NCBI GenBank assembly: GCA_023150945.1
Contig: JAKLJX010000004.1
Location: 314,539-378,538 of the forward strand
DNA length: 64,000 nucleotides
Direction of reading: 5' to 3'
From: a bacterium
GTDB lineage: Bacteria > Zhuqueibacterota > Zhuqueibacteria > Zhuqueibacterales > Zhuqueibacteraceae
Shown: in pieces, positions 18,393 through 27,787 of the stretch
Layout of the letters: every line of letters begins with the position of its first letter
Numbering within the stretch: position 1 is the stretch's first letter
Notes under the pieces: model-generated
What the model was told of the DNA's origin: nothing
The model's database searches: none
The model's input: only the letters and a program-made list of their open reading frames with translations
Translations under genes and position numbers: made by a program

Positions 18393-18623
18393 CTACTTGT
18401 CCTCCGGCTTGCTGCCGATGAGTATGAGATTGGCGCCGACTTGATAGCGTTCGTGCGAGTCCGGATTCTCCACTTTGCCGTTGGCGTAGAAGCCGATCGA
18501 TCCGGAAGAGAAATGCTTGGCCGTGGCCGTGAGCACGCCCCAAACGCGGCCGTCGCTGGTGCGCACTTCGAGTATCAAACTGGCCGGCGCCTGCGGATCG
18601 CGCTTGCGTGGTTCGGGAGGCAT
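18393..18623 (-). CDS. Small conserved-looking protein of unknown function, coupled to YkgJ-type gene
   Basis: A 76-residue soluble protein that I do not recognise. Its sequence reads as a small beta-rich domain (SLILEVRTSDGRVWGVL...GSIGFYANGKVENPD...RYQVGANLILIGSK). AAGGAG lies 6 bases before the ATG, and that ATG shares one base with the TGA of the upstream gene (TGATG), so translation is coupled. The last 50 residues alternate hydrophobic and polar positions as in a real strand protein. A longer in-frame version reading back to 18941 overlaps the YkgJ gene and is rejected. Confidence 0.65.
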   Translation of the reverse strand: MPPEPRKRDPQAPASLILEVRTSDGRVWGVLTATAKHFSSGSIGFYANGKVENPDSHERYQVGANLILIGSKPEDK

Positions 18624-19159
18624 CACCTGCTCCTTTCTTGCCTGGTGAAAACGGTTGGATGAGACGAAGTGGTGGTTTTGGCATTCGTTCTGCGCCAGCG
18701 CTGTGCACGTTTTGCGAGATAGCGCCGGCGCAACTCGCGCTTGGCTCGGCTGCGATGGTGCGCCAACCAGTCCAAGAAATCGTCCGCGCCCTTGAAAAGA
18801 AATTTTTCGGCCGCGGCCGGCGAGTAGCGTGGGCATTCGGACTGCTTGTAGTCCTGGCAGATTTTGGGGCGGTCTTGATACCAGCCGCAGCGGCCCTCCG
18901 GCTGTAGTTTCTCGCAGGGCGTGTTGAATTGGACGTACCACTTGTTGTCGTCATCCACCCAAACCCAGACGTTTTGGTGAATGAGGTACCAGACAATGTG
19001 ATCCACGTCCTTGAGTGTGGTGGGTGAGTCGATTTCGAGACTGATGTACTCACAGCATTGCGTGCAGCCGGAGCACAGCACCCAGTTGCGGGCCTCCTCG
19101 GCAGGCGCGGCCGGCCGGGCAGGCGTGATTTGAACCAGCGGGGAATTGGCAGAATACAT
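18623..19159 (-). CDS. YkgJ-family cysteine-cluster protein
   Basis: A 178-residue member of the YkgJ/CxxCxxCC family (PF03692), believed to bind zinc or an Fe-S cluster; no reaction is established. The cysteines are C29, C32, C35 and C36 (CSGCTQCC), then C82, C91, C101 and C109. The tail is strongly basic (AKRELRRRYLAKRAQRWRR). Start chosen at the ATG at 19159 just before the conserved part; the frame continues to 19258 without conserved sequence. It is directly upstream of, and overlaps, the 76-residue gene. Confidence 0.85.
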   Translation of the reverse strand: MYSANSPLVQITPARPAAPAEEARNWVLCSGCTQCCEYISLEIDSPTTLKDVDHIVWYLIHQNVWVWVDDDNKWYVQFNTPCEKLQPEGRCGWYQDRPKICQDYKQSECPRYSPAAAEKFLFKGADDFLDWLAHHRSRAKRELRRRYLAKRAQRWRRTNAKTTTSSHPTVFTRQERSR

Positions 19160-19326
19160 TGGCTTCGAAAAAAAGCGGAATGAGAGAATCCGTTGATTGT
19201 CCGCGCACCTCGCGTCAGTGCGAGGCGTGAACATAATGCAAGCGAGGTTAAACCTCAAGCGATACTTTGCACTGTTTCCTGTTGCGGAGCCGTCTTCCGC
19301 TCATGCCGACAAAGAGAAGACTAACC

Positions 19327-20142
19327 ATGATTGCCATTCCGTTGCCATCCGCTCCGCGAGTCAACCTGAGCCGCAGCTCTCGCCTGACGCTGCTGATACT
19401 GATGCTGCTTGCAATCGGTGAGTTGCTCGCGCCCTTCCTGCCACCACCCGTGGAGATCTTCCACCGGCTGTTTCATCTTCTGCAAATGCTTTGGCTGATC
19501 GCATTGGGCTTCGTCATCAGGCATGAAATCAGGCATGCTGCCGCAGTTGGCCCGCAGCTCGCGCGCGCACAATGGCAACGGGTCGCCGGTTTGCTGGTCA
19601 CCGGCGCGCTGTTCTCGTTCGTGGGTGACTGCATCAACGCCGACTTGATCGATTTCACGGCCATCATCCGGCCGCCCACCCTGCTTTCCATTCCGCCGTT
19701 CGCAGTGGCGCATGTGTGCTATCTCGCTGCTTTTGTGTTGCTCAGCCGCCCGCGCGTGCACGGCAGCAGCAGCCGGGTGCTGGGTTTCACGCTTGCCGCC
19801 GTGCCGCTGCTGGCGATTGGGATTTGGTCGCGCGTCATACCGGCAGAGGCGCCGCGCATGGTGATCTCGGCCTCGCTGGCCTACAGCTTCGTGCTGGCTG
19901 CGATGGTCGTGGGGTCGTTTTGGGTGGCACTGGCGTGGGGAAAACTCGGCGCCGCTGTGGCGCTCGGTGGTGTCTTGTTTCTGATTTCTGATGCGCTGCT
20001 CGGATATTTCCTGTTGCGCGCACGGCCTTTTATCGCCGGTCAGCTCATTTGGTCGACCTACCTGCTGGGCCAGCTCTTGATCCTGCGGGCTGGCCTACTT
20101 CATCATCGCGTCGCGATCCACACGCAGCAAGCGCCCTCTTGA
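19327..20142 (+). CDS. YhhN/TMEM86-family integral membrane protein
   Basis: A 271-residue protein with about eight membrane helices. The YhhN/TMEM86 landmarks are FSFVGDCINA, the PPFAVAHVCYLAAF segment, and AVALGGVLFLISDALLGYFLL followed by STYLLGQLLI. Animal members are lysoplasmalogenases that hydrolyse the vinyl ether bond; bacterial function is little studied. An upstream in-frame ATG at 19303 or a frame from 19267 is possible, but 19327 (MIAIPLPSAP) follows a weak GAGAAG site. It is divergent from the YkgJ gene. Confidence 0.8.
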   Translation: MIAIPLPSAPRVNLSRSSRLTLLILMLLAIGELLAPFLPPPVEIFHRLFHLLQMLWLIALGFVIRHEIRHAAAVGPQLARAQWQRVAGLLVTGALFSFVGDCINADLIDFTAIIRPPTLLSIPPFAVAHVCYLAAFVLLSRPRVHGSSSRVLGFTLAAVPLLAIGIWSRVIPAEAPRMVISASLAYSFVLAAMVVGSFWVALAWGKLGAAVALGGVLFLISDALLGYFLLRARPFIAGQLIWSTYLLGQLLILRAGLLHHRVAIHTQQAPS

Positions 20143-20290
20143 ATTCGGACTGATTATTTTCTATCTTGCCCCAGCATGCGAGCGCGAACAGCCGGAAGCA
20201 CATCTGCCGAGAGCCGCAGCCGCACAATGCGATCGCGATTGCCGCAGCGCTCACCGCTACTCTCTTTTTGACCTAATCTGAAGCCGCTCG

Positions 20291-21976
20291 ATGGGCAGGA
20301 ATCTGTACTACATCTCCAACGTGGCATTGCTGGCGGGTTTGGCAATTGTCGCGTACGTGTTGCAGGCGAGCCACAGCCGCACGATGGACTGGGCCAAGCT
20401 GGTCTTGTTTTGGCTGGGCGCCAGCGCGATTGGATACTTTCTGTTGTATCGCATCATGGCTCGCGTGCGAACGTATCGCCGCACTCGTCCGGTCTATCTT
20501 TACCGCCGCCGGTACCGCATTCTCTGCGCCTTGCTCTTGCTGTTCGGGCTGTGGGCGGGAATTGGGTTCAACTATCTCACCCTGGCGACCTGGCAGAATC
20601 CGGCCTTTTATTGGGAATTGCTCGCGCAGCAGCAGCCGTCGGCCAACCATTATGCCGTGGTGTGGAAACTGGGAAATCAGCGCTTTCGCGAAACCGTGCA
20701 GGTGCAGAGCCTGCGCCTGACGGCCCTGGCCGATGTCGCCCTGGATGATAAAAAGGAAAAGTTGGAGGTCGAAGCCAGACTGGATTCCGCGGCAGCGACG
20801 TTGCGCCCGCGGGAAAACGGCGACGCGCAGGATATCCAGTTGCCGGAGGGATTCTCCATCCCGCCACTCAGCCATCACACGCTGGAGCTGCGTTTCGATT
20901 ACCGCCAGCACTTTGCCATTTTCTCGCTGGCCGCAAGCTATCGCAGCCTACCCACCGCCCATTCGAACCAGACCACTTCCTCGGCTTTTGTCCCGCAAAC
21001 CATCGTCGCGCCACAATACATACTCATCGAGCCTTCGTCGGCCGGCCTGGTGGAGTTCGCCGAGCTTGTCGACCGGGTGCGGCGGCCGGCCGCGCAGACT
21101 TATGAGCCTTTGATTCTGGCCATCGGCCGCAGCCGGCATCCGCAGGCGTTGGCGGTGCTGCTCGAACTCTTGAAAGTGCGTGACCCCAAGGTCAAAGACG
21201 CCGCGTGCCGCGGCTTGGCGGAACTGCGGGACAGCCGCGCCAATCAGGCGCTCATGCGCCTGATCAACAGCGAAAACCATCCGCAAGCCGTGCGGGCATT
21301 GGGTATGATTGGCTCGGCAGAGGGCATTCAGTTCCTGGTGCGCCTGCTCGGCGACGACAAACGCGAGCCTTATTTGCGCAGCGCGGCCGCCGGCGTGTTG
21401 AGTGAATCATCTCAGCCGCTTGCCATCAAAGCGTTGGCCGCGCTGCTGCGGCAAAAAGCAGGCTCGGATCTCCTGCTGCAGCGCGAAGGACTGTTGGCGC
21501 TGGTGAAAATGAACGACAGCCTGGCGGCGCAAATCACGCTGGAGCTGGCCGGCGAGCCGCGCACCGGCGAACACCTGCGCGTCTTGATCGAAGTGATGCG
21601 CGAGCTCAACGAGCCCGCCAGCCTGCCGTTGTTCGCGGAATGGCTGCGGCATTGGCGCCACTACGATCTCACACTCCACGACGTGCAGCTTATGCTGGAC
21701 TACATCGTCGCCGGCAGGCACACCAACATGGTGGCCACCCTCATCGACATTCTCAACCAAGAACCGACCGCCGAAGCGCAAAGCCGCCTGGTGCAGACCT
21801 TGTCGCAACTCGTGCGGCAAGATCTGGGCACGATCCATTTCCCCGCGCTCAACCACGACATGGTGGTGGCCAACGAGCGCGTCATCTCGGCGTGGCAGCA
21901 GTGGTGGGGGCAGGCGCGCAACCAGCCCGGCTTCGCCAATCAGATCGCGCCCTCAACCATCTCTGATCAATTGTGA
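20291..21976 (+). CDS. Membrane-anchored HEAT-repeat protein
   Basis: A 561-residue protein. Hydrophobic segments at about 8-26, 36-53 and 77-95 anchor the N terminus, with a strongly basic loop between the second and third (RVRTYRRTRPVYLYRRRYR). A ~150-residue beta-rich region follows. Residues ~265-500 contain four to six alpha-helical HEAT/PBS-lyase-like repeats (ALAVLLELLKVRDPKVKDAACRG, QALMRLINSENHPQAVRALGMIG, QFLVRLLGDDKREPYLRSAAAGVL). These form protein-binding scaffolds. No enzymatic motif is visible and no partner is encoded nearby. The start has no strong ribosome site. Confidence 0.75.
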   Translation: MGRNLYYISNVALLAGLAIVAYVLQASHSRTMDWAKLVLFWLGASAIGYFLLYRIMARVRTYRRTRPVYLYRRRYRILCALLLLFGLWAGIGFNYLTLATWQNPAFYWELLAQQQPSANHYAVVWKLGNQRFRETVQVQSLRLTALADVALDDKKEKLEVEARLDSAAATLRPRENGDAQDIQLPEGFSIPPLSHHTLELRFDYRQHFAIFSLAASYRSLPTAHSNQTTSSAFVPQTIVAPQYILIEPSSAGLVEFAELVDRVRRPAAQTYEPLILAIGRSRHPQALAVLLELLKVRDPKVKDAACRGLAELRDSRANQALMRLINSENHPQAVRALGMIGSAEGIQFLVRLLGDDKREPYLRSAAAGVLSESSQPLAIKALAALLRQKAGSDLLLQREGLLALVKMNDSLAAQITLELAGEPRTGEHLRVLIEVMRELNEPASLPLFAEWLRHWRHYDLTLHDVQLMLDYIVAGRHTNMVATLIDILNQEPTAEAQSRLVQTLSQLVRQDLGTIHFPALNHDMVVANERVISAWQQWWGQARNQPGFANQIAPSTISDQL

Positions 21977-22035
21977 ATCGCAGCGCCGGCTCCAACCGGC
22001 CGCACCAATCTCAGACACATTAGGAAGATTCCGGC

Positions 22036-23895
22036 ATGCGCATTCCCTTCCTGCAGCATTTGCAGCATGACCTCCTCATCGCGGACGGCGCGATGGGAAC
22101 CATGATTTACAGCCAGGGCGTCGCCCTCTCGCAGAGCTTTGACCAACTCAATCTCACCCAGCCCGAACTGATTCTGGGCATTCATCGTGCCTACGTGCAG
22201 GCCGGCGCGCAAGCGGTGGAGACCAACAGCTTCACCGCCAATCGCAAACGGCTGGCGCGCTACGGACTGGAAAAGAGCGTGCGCGAAATCAATCTCGCTG
22301 CCGTGCGCCTGGCCCGGTCGGCCGCCGGCGAGCAGGCTTACGTGCTGGCTTCCCTCGGACCGGTGCGCGACCGCGCCAGCGAAGAAATGGAAACCGTCGA
22401 AATTCGCAGCTTGTTTGCCGAGCAGATTGCGGCGCTGGTGGAGGGCCAGCCCGATGCCTTGATCTTTGAAACATTCACGGTGGTGTCGGAGCTCGAAATC
22501 GCAGTGGAAGAGGCGCGGCGCCTCAGCGCCATTCCGGTCATCGCGCAGGTGGTGGCGGATGAAGAAGGCTATACCAGCGACGGCCAGCATCTCACCGCAA
22601 TTTTCAAACGGCTGCGCGCCCTGGGTGCGGCCGTGGTCGGCATCAACTGCGCCAAAGGCCCGGCCGGCATTCTGAAAGCATTGCGGGAGGTGCCGCTGGA
22701 GGAAGGCCTGCTGCTGTCGGCGTTCCCCAATGCCGGCCTGCCCGCTTACGTCGATGGCCGCTACATCTATCTTTCCACGCCCGAGTATTTCGGCGAAGCC
22801 GCGCTCAAGCTGCGGCAACAGGGCGTGCGCCTGATCGGCGGCTGCTGCGGCACCACGCCGGAACACATTCAGGCGATTGCCGAGAGCCTGCGCGGCCTGC
22901 CGCCGGTGAATGACAAGATCATATCGGTCCGGCCTGCGCCCCCGCCACCCAGCCTGCAAGAAATCATCACGCCCGATTTTCTGACCAAAGTCAAAACCCG
23001 GCCGGCCATCATCGTCGAGCTTGACCCACCGCGCGATTTGGATTTCGAGCCCATTCTGCAGGGCGCGCGTGAACTCAAGCGCGCCGGCATCGATGCGCTC
23101 ACCATGGCCGACAGCTCGCTCGGCATCACGCGCATGAACAACCTTGCGCTCGGCGCCCTCATCAAACAGAAAGTCGACATGCCGCTCATCATTCATCTCG
23201 CCTGCCGCGATCGCAACCTCGTTGGGCTGCAGTCGGAATTGATGGGGCTGCATGCGCTCGGCCTGCACACCGTGCTGGCTTTGACCGGCGATCCCGCCAA
23301 ATTCGGCGATCAACCCGGTGCCACTTCGGTGTTCGATCTCAATTCCTTCGGCCTGGTGGAAATGATCAAGCGCATGAATCAGGGCATTGCCTTCTCCGGC
23401 CGGGCCATGAAACAGGGCACACGCTTCGTTGTGGGCGTGGCCTTCAACCCCAATGTCGATCGCCTCGACACCCAGGTGCGCCGTCTGCACAAGAAAATCC
23501 AGGCGGGCGCGGATTTCGTCATGACCCAGCCGATCTTTGACTGGCGCATGGCCAAGGAGCTTCACACCACCACCCGCGATTTGGATATTCCGGTTTTCAT
23601 CGGCATCATGCCGCTGGTCAGCGGCCGCAATGCCGATTTCCTGCACAATGAAGTCCCCGGGATTCGCGTGCCGGAAAAAACCCGCAAGCGGCTGTTTCGC
23701 TTCGAAGGCGAACGGGCCCGGCGCGAAGGCGTGACCATTGCCGCGGAAGTGCTGGAAAGTGTGCTGGACTATTTCAACGGCATCTATCTCATCACGCCGT
23801 TCGTGCGTTACGAAATGTGTCTGGAGTTGATCGAGAAATGCCGCGCCCTGGTGCGCCGCAGCGAGAGTGCCAAAACCGGCAGGGTGAAAGTGTGA
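22036..23895 (+). CDS. Bifunctional homocysteine S-methyltransferase / methylenetetrahydrofolate reductase
   Basis: A 619-residue fusion. Residues 1-~290 are a Hcy-binding methyltransferase barrel like the first domain of MetH: ADGAMGTMIYSQG, ETNSFTANR, and zinc cysteines C205 (NCAKGP) and C270/C271 (GGCCGTTPEHI). Residues ~310-615 are a MetF-like FAD-dependent reductase (VELDPPRDLDFEP, CRDRNLVGLQSELMG, LALTGDP, FVMTQPIFD). This matches the YitJ type of Bacillus and other bacteria. It would make 5-methyl-THF and use a methyl donor to form methionine. AGGAAG precedes the ATG. The gap to the HEAT gene is 59 bp, so cotranscription is possible. No SAM-riboswitch is visible in that gap. Confidence 0.92.
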   Translation: MRIPFLQHLQHDLLIADGAMGTMIYSQGVALSQSFDQLNLTQPELILGIHRAYVQAGAQAVETNSFTANRKRLARYGLEKSVREINLAAVRLARSAAGEQAYVLASLGPVRDRASEEMETVEIRSLFAEQIAALVEGQPDALIFETFTVVSELEIAVEEARRLSAIPVIAQVVADEEGYTSDGQHLTAIFKRLRALGAAVVGINCAKGPAGILKALREVPLEEGLLLSAFPNAGLPAYVDGRYIYLSTPEYFGEAALKLRQQGVRLIGGCCGTTPEHIQAIAESLRGLPPVNDKIISVRPAPPPPSLQEIITPDFLTKVKTRPAIIVELDPPRDLDFEPILQGARELKRAGIDALTMADSSLGITRMNNLALGALIKQKVDMPLIIHLACRDRNLVGLQSELMGLHALGLHTVLALTGDPAKFGDQPGATSVFDLNSFGLVEMIKRMNQGIAFSGRAMKQGTRFVVGVAFNPNVDRLDTQVRRLHKKIQAGADFVMTQPIFDWRMAKELHTTTRDLDIPVFIGIMPLVSGRNADFLHNEVPGIRVPEKTRKRLFRFEGERARREGVTIAAEVLESVLDYFNGIYLITPFVRYEMCLELIEKCRALVRRSESAKTGRVKV

Positions 23896-24150
23896 GCCGC
23901 GAGGCGGGTTCGCCGAAGTAAGGTAGGGAGGATGAATGCAGAAGATTGGCAAGAAAGAGTTGCACCTCGCCACCCGTTCAGCACAAAGTCTGAGGCAGTC
24001 TCCTGCCTGATCGCCTGCCGAGGAAGTTGGGTCGACCAAACCTGAAAAGCCTCAGCGACCGGACTCCGGTTCAAAACAAAAAGCCTGTCAATCCTGGGAA
24101 TCCGGTCGCAGAGCGCTTCGGGGTGCCTTGCCGAAAAATCTACCGCGACG

Positions 24151-25407
24151 TCAATCCTCGGAGCTGCCTGCCAGCTCAAAATCGCCAACGCCTTCCTCAT
24201 CGACAAACTTGAAAGAACGATGCAAGCGGTGATAGTGCCACACTTGGTAGGGCCGGCTGGCGATCGAGCGCGGGTGTAGGACGATCTTGTCAGGCGCGCC
24301 GAATTTCAGAAAGGTTTGGCCGCGATCGGTTTGCCAGCCCTCCCGGCTGCCGCCGAATTTTTCATTGGCGATGGCGACGCGCTGATAGAAGGCATTCATC
24401 GCCTCGTTGATCTCGGTTCCGGGCGAGGGATCGCGAGCTTCCCAAAAGGCTGCCAGTGCCCGGTGTTGTTCGGCGGTGGGGGAAGTGAGGGCCGCGGCCA
24501 GCAATTGGCGCGCTTCACCTTCTGCCAGGCAGAGCGCGGTTTGAATCGCCTGGCCGAGATGGATGCCGGTTTGCGGAATGCCATCCCACACGACGCGCAA
24601 GGTGGTCGAGGCGGTCTTTTGAATCTTTCCGCTGCGTGCTTCCAGCACGATTTCATAGTCGCCATAGGGCAGCATGTCGGTCCAGACCGGCAGCGCAAAC
24701 TGCACGCGCGGCTGCCGGCCCGGCCACGGCCGTTGCTGGTCGATAATTTTTTCCTTCCTGCGATTCAAAATCGTCTGGCGCAGGATCAACGGCTGCGTCG
24801 TGTCATGATGGAAAATCTCGAAATGTAGAAACACTTCGCGGCTGGGCGAGGCGGTGTTTTGATAGAGGCCGGGCTGGATGATCAAACCGTTCGCGCCGTC
24901 CCGCATCACCTGATCGGCCACGAGGATCTCACTGATCTCCAGGGCAGAAGCCTGGCTGGAAAAATTCCGCAGCTTCTTGGTGAGGGTGCGGGTGGCTGTG
25001 GTGCCGCGCGCCGAATCCGTGACGGCGCAGACGACTTGGTATTCGCCCGGCGCAGCCTCCAGCTCGAAGTAGTAGAAACTGTATTTTTCCGGCAAGCGCG
25101 TTTCGGCGAGGGTGTCAAAATGCAGGCGCTCGGAGGTTTCTTGACTGGCCGCCAGTTCGCCGGCGCCTTTGGTCAGACGAACGGCGATGCGGAAATTGGC
25201 CTCGTAGCCGCCGGCAACGGGAACGAACTGCAAATCCGAGTGAAAGATGCTCAGGCATGCACTCAGGCGGCTCTTGGCAGGATCCTTTGATCCCAGGTTG
25301 TACACTTCGCAAATGAAGTCCGGCTGCGTGGCCGGCTCGACGATGTAGCCCTGGCCATGGGCCGTGGTGGCAAGAAACAAAAACAGTACGGCGATGCAAG
25401 TTCTCAT
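24151..25407 (-). CDS. Secreted GWxTD-domain protein
   Basis: A 418-residue protein with a signal peptide (residues 1-19, CIAVLFLFLATTAHGQ). The C-terminal ~85 residues form the GWxTD domain: GWQTDRGQTFLKFGAPDKIV, PYQVWHYHRLHRSFKFVDEEGVGDFEL. These domains occur in Acidobacteria, KSB1 and related phyla; their function is unknown. The middle is beta-rich (EVFLHFEIFHHD..., YGDYEIVLEARSG) and may be Ig-like. GAAGGAG precedes the ATG. The gene stands alone. Confidence 0.85.
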   Translation of the reverse strand: MRTCIAVLFLFLATTAHGQGYIVEPATQPDFICEVYNLGSKDPAKSRLSACLSIFHSDLQFVPVAGGYEANFRIAVRLTKGAGELAASQETSERLHFDTLAETRLPEKYSFYYFELEAAPGEYQVVCAVTDSARGTTATRTLTKKLRNFSSQASALEISEILVADQVMRDGANGLIIQPGLYQNTASPSREVFLHFEIFHHDTTQPLILRQTILNRRKEKIIDQQRPWPGRQPRVQFALPVWTDMLPYGDYEIVLEARSGKIQKTASTTLRVVWDGIPQTGIHLGQAIQTALCLAEGEARQLLAAALTSPTAEQHRALAAFWEARDPSPGTEINEAMNAFYQRVAIANEKFGGSREGWQTDRGQTFLKFGAPDKIVLHPRSIASRPYQVWHYHRLHRSFKFVDEEGVGDFELAGSSED

Positions 25408-25752
25408 GAATCCGACTCCTTCGGATGAAGCGTCCCGATGCGTAGACCGCGGGGAAGATCACGGAGAAAAGCGTTGGGCAGTGGTCTGCTGATGTGTTGT
25501 CGAATCTTGTACCTTCAATGCCGAAACCCTGCTGAAGCTGCTGCGGGAAATGTCTTTTTCTTAATCGAAGCAGCGGCAGAACTGCGCACTGGCGACGAGC
25601 AGCTTGCAGACACGCGCAGGGTGGGAGAGGGGATCAGTCAGGCAGGTTGTGATATCACGGCCAGCGGAGGACGCCACGCCGGAGCTCTCCTGCAGTGCGG
25701 GAGAGATTGCACGCGCGGCTTGCGCCACGGTCAAACCGCGCGCACGGAGAGG
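25408..25752. other. Intergenic gap, 345 bp
   Basis: It lies between the start of the GWxTD gene and the stop of the aldehyde dehydrogenase gene, both on the minus strand. The only structure I see is a short GC-rich hairpin near 25683-25703 (CTCTCC...GGGAGAG). It probably holds the promoter of the GWxTD gene, but no clear -35/-10 pair stands out. Confidence 0.4.
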
Positions 25753-27231
25753 TCAGAATTTGCGCGACCATTCCTTGGGCCAGCGCTCGACCACGACTTT
25801 CGTTTGCGTGAAAAACTCCACGCCATGCCGGCCCTGCGCATGCAGATCGCCGAAGAAGCTCTCCTTCCACCCACTGAAGGGAAAGAAGGCCATGGGCGCA
25901 GCCACGCCCAAGTTGATGCCGAGATTGCCGACCTGTGCCTCGTGGCGAAACTTGCGAGCCGCTGCGCCGCTGTTGGTAAACAGACAGGCCATGTTGCCGT
26001 GCGCGCCAGCATTCACCAGGGCAATGGCCTGATCAATTGTGTCGACGTGAATCAAGCTCAACACCGGCCCGAAGATTTCGGTGCGGGCAATTTCGCTCTC
26101 CGGCGGCACCTCGTGCAAAATCGTCGGCCGCACGAAATGGCCGTGTTGATATTTGGGAATCTGGGGCTGCCGGCCGTCGATCAACAGGCGGCCGCCTTGC
26201 GCCACCCCCTTCGCAACCAGGCCCGCGATGCGGTCGCGGCTCTGCGCCGAAATCACCGGTCCCATTTGCACGCCCTCCTCCAGACCATAGCCCACCACGC
26301 GCGTGCGCGCAACCTCGGCCATGGCCTCGGTAAATGGCTGTCGCGCTGCGCCCACCGTAATCGCCACGGAGGCGGCCAGGCAGCGCTGGCCGGCGCAACC
26401 AAAAGCGCTGTCGGCGGTGATGCGCGTCGTCATCTCCAAATCGGCATCGGGCAGCACGATCACGGGATTCTTGGCGCCGCCCTGGCATTGCGCGCGCTTG
26501 CCGTTGGCTGCCGCGCGGCTATAGACGTGGCGCGCCACCGGTGTCGAGCCGACGAAGCTAACGGCGCGAATGAGGGGATGTTCGAGAATGGCATCCACTG
26601 CGGCGTTGGCGCCATTCACCAGATTCACCACGCCCCGGGGCAGGCCGGTGCGGTGCAGCAGTTCGAATATCCGCTGCAGCGTCAGCGGCACTTTTTCCGA
26701 GGGTTTCATGAGGAAGGTGTTGCCGCAGGCCAGGGCATAAGGCATGAACCAGAAACAAATCATGGCGGGGAAATTGAACGGCGCAATCGCGGCGCACACG
26801 CCCACCGGCTGCCGAATCATCATCTCATCGATGCCCGCGGCGATGTCTTCGAGAATCTGGCCCTGCATCATCATCGGAATGCCGCAGGCCACTTCGACGT
26901 TCTCGATGGTGCGGCGCATCTCGGCACGCGCCTCCTCCAGCGTCTTCCCGCATTCCATGGTAATCGTGCGGCTGATTTCCTCGAGATTCTCCTCCAGCAG
27001 AATCTTGAGTTTGAACAGATACTGAATGCGCTCGGTCGGCGGCGTGTTGCGCCAACCGGCCAACGCTGCCTGCGCTGCCTGCGCCGCCTGGTCGACGTCC
27101 TGGGCCGGGGAGAGAGGAACCAGGCACAGCAGCTCCGCGGTCGCCGGATTGCGCACCTCGAGAAATTCGGTTGCGCTCGCGGCGCACCAAGCGCCGTTGA
27201 TGTAGTTGGGCAAGCGGGAAGTGGTCGTCAT
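25753..27231 (-). CDS. mmsA: Methylmalonate-semialdehyde dehydrogenase (CoA-acylating)
   Basis: A 492-residue cytoplasmic aldehyde dehydrogenase that converts (methyl)malonate semialdehyde, CoA and NAD+ to propionyl/acetyl-CoA, CO2 and NADH, as in valine or myo-inositol degradation. The catalytic cysteine is C284 in GQRCLA. The glutamate usual in aldehyde dehydrogenases is absent at QGGAKNP, which is the hallmark of the CoA-acylating MMSDH group. [17 protein letters not shown] and [10 protein letters not shown] are also typical. AAGGAGA precedes the ATG. It is a single gene here, divergent from xseB; valine-pathway or iol genes are not in the window. Confidence 0.92.
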   Translation of the reverse strand: MTTTSRLPNYINGAWCAASATEFLEVRNPATAELLCLVPLSPAQDVDQAAQAAQAALAGWRNTPPTERIQYLFKLKILLEENLEEISRTITMECGKTLEEARAEMRRTIENVEVACGIPMMMQGQILEDIAAGIDEMMIRQPVGVCAAIAPFNFPAMICFWFMPYALACGNTFLMKPSEKVPLTLQRIFELLHRTGLPRGVVNLVNGANAAVDAILEHPLIRAVSFVGSTPVARHVYSRAAANGKRAQCQGGAKNPVIVLPDADLEMTTRITADSAFGCAGQRCLAASVAITVGAARQPFTEAMAEVARTRVVGYGLEEGVQMGPVISAQSRDRIAGLVAKGVAQGGRLLIDGRQPQIPKYQHGHFVRPTILHEVPPESEIARTEIFGPVLSLIHVDTIDQAIALVNAGAHGNMACLFTNSGAAARKFRHEAQVGNLGINLGVAAPMAFFPFSGWKESFFGDLHAQGRHGVEFFTQTKVVVERWPKEWSRKF

Positions 27232-27553
27232 GGCACGTTCTCCTTACCTGAAGGTGAGGCAATGGCTGGTCTTGTGACTGCTCATGGCGGGAGGGGAGGC
27301 TGAGGCTTGGCACGGAGCGCAAGGTGGACGCTGCCCGCCAAACAGCATCCCGGCCGGCGGCCGAACCGCGCCTGCTTGCGGTGACAGCGCCGATCGCCGG
27401 CAAAGCGGGGCAAACATATCACAAATCGCTGCGAGAAGCAATGGCATTTTTTGCGGCCGCTGGCGCAGAGATTCTGCTTGATTCTCTGACCGAAATTTGC
27501 CATTGTGAACCAGTTTGTTAGATTGCTGATCAATCGCAACTGCCGGAGGCCGA
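27232..27553. other. Divergent intergenic region, 322 bp
   Basis: It separates the start of mmsA (minus) from xseB (plus). Both promoters must lie here or further upstream. The last ~70 bp before xseB are AT-richer, but no clear consensus pair is seen, and no operator-like palindrome was noticed. Confidence 0.35.
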
Positions 27554-27787
27554 ATGAGCAAAAAGATTTCCTTTGAAGAGGCGATGGCGAAGCTGGATGC
27601 CATCGTGCAGCAACTCGAACAGGGACAAGTGCCCCTGGAGGAGGCGGTCAAGGTTTTTGAAGAAGGCGTGCGCCTCTACCGCCTGTGCGCCGGCCAGTTG
27701 CAAGAAGCCGAAAAGAAACTGCAGAAGCTGGTGAAAACCGAGGCCGGTTTTCAGCTCGAACTCATGAGTGATCCCGAGATCGGATGA
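27554..27787 (+). CDS. xseB: Exodeoxyribonuclease VII small subunit
   Basis: A 77-residue protein with the XseB signature: ISFEEAMAKLDAIVQQLEQGQVPLEEAVKVFEEGVRLYRLC followed by QLQEAEKKLQKL. It assembles in several copies on XseA to form the nuclease that degrades single-stranded DNA to oligonucleotides. GGAGG precedes the ATG. Its stop overlaps the nadK start by 4 bases. xseA is not in the window, so the subunits are encoded apart. Confidence 0.93.
   Translation: MSKKISFEEAMAKLDAIVQQLEQGQVPLEEAVKVFEEGVRLYRLCAGQLQEAEKKLQKLVKTEAGFQLELMSDPEIG

Noticed and set aside
21967-24039. 690-codon minus-strand frame opposite the MetH-N/MetF gene
   Set aside because: The plus strand carries intact zinc and FAD motifs; the reverse frame is a shadow.
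25438-27303. 621-codon plus-strand frame opposite mmsA
   Set aside because: It is antisense to a fully conserved aldehyde dehydrogenase; its His/Ala/Gly/Arg-rich composition is typical of a GC-rich shadow frame.
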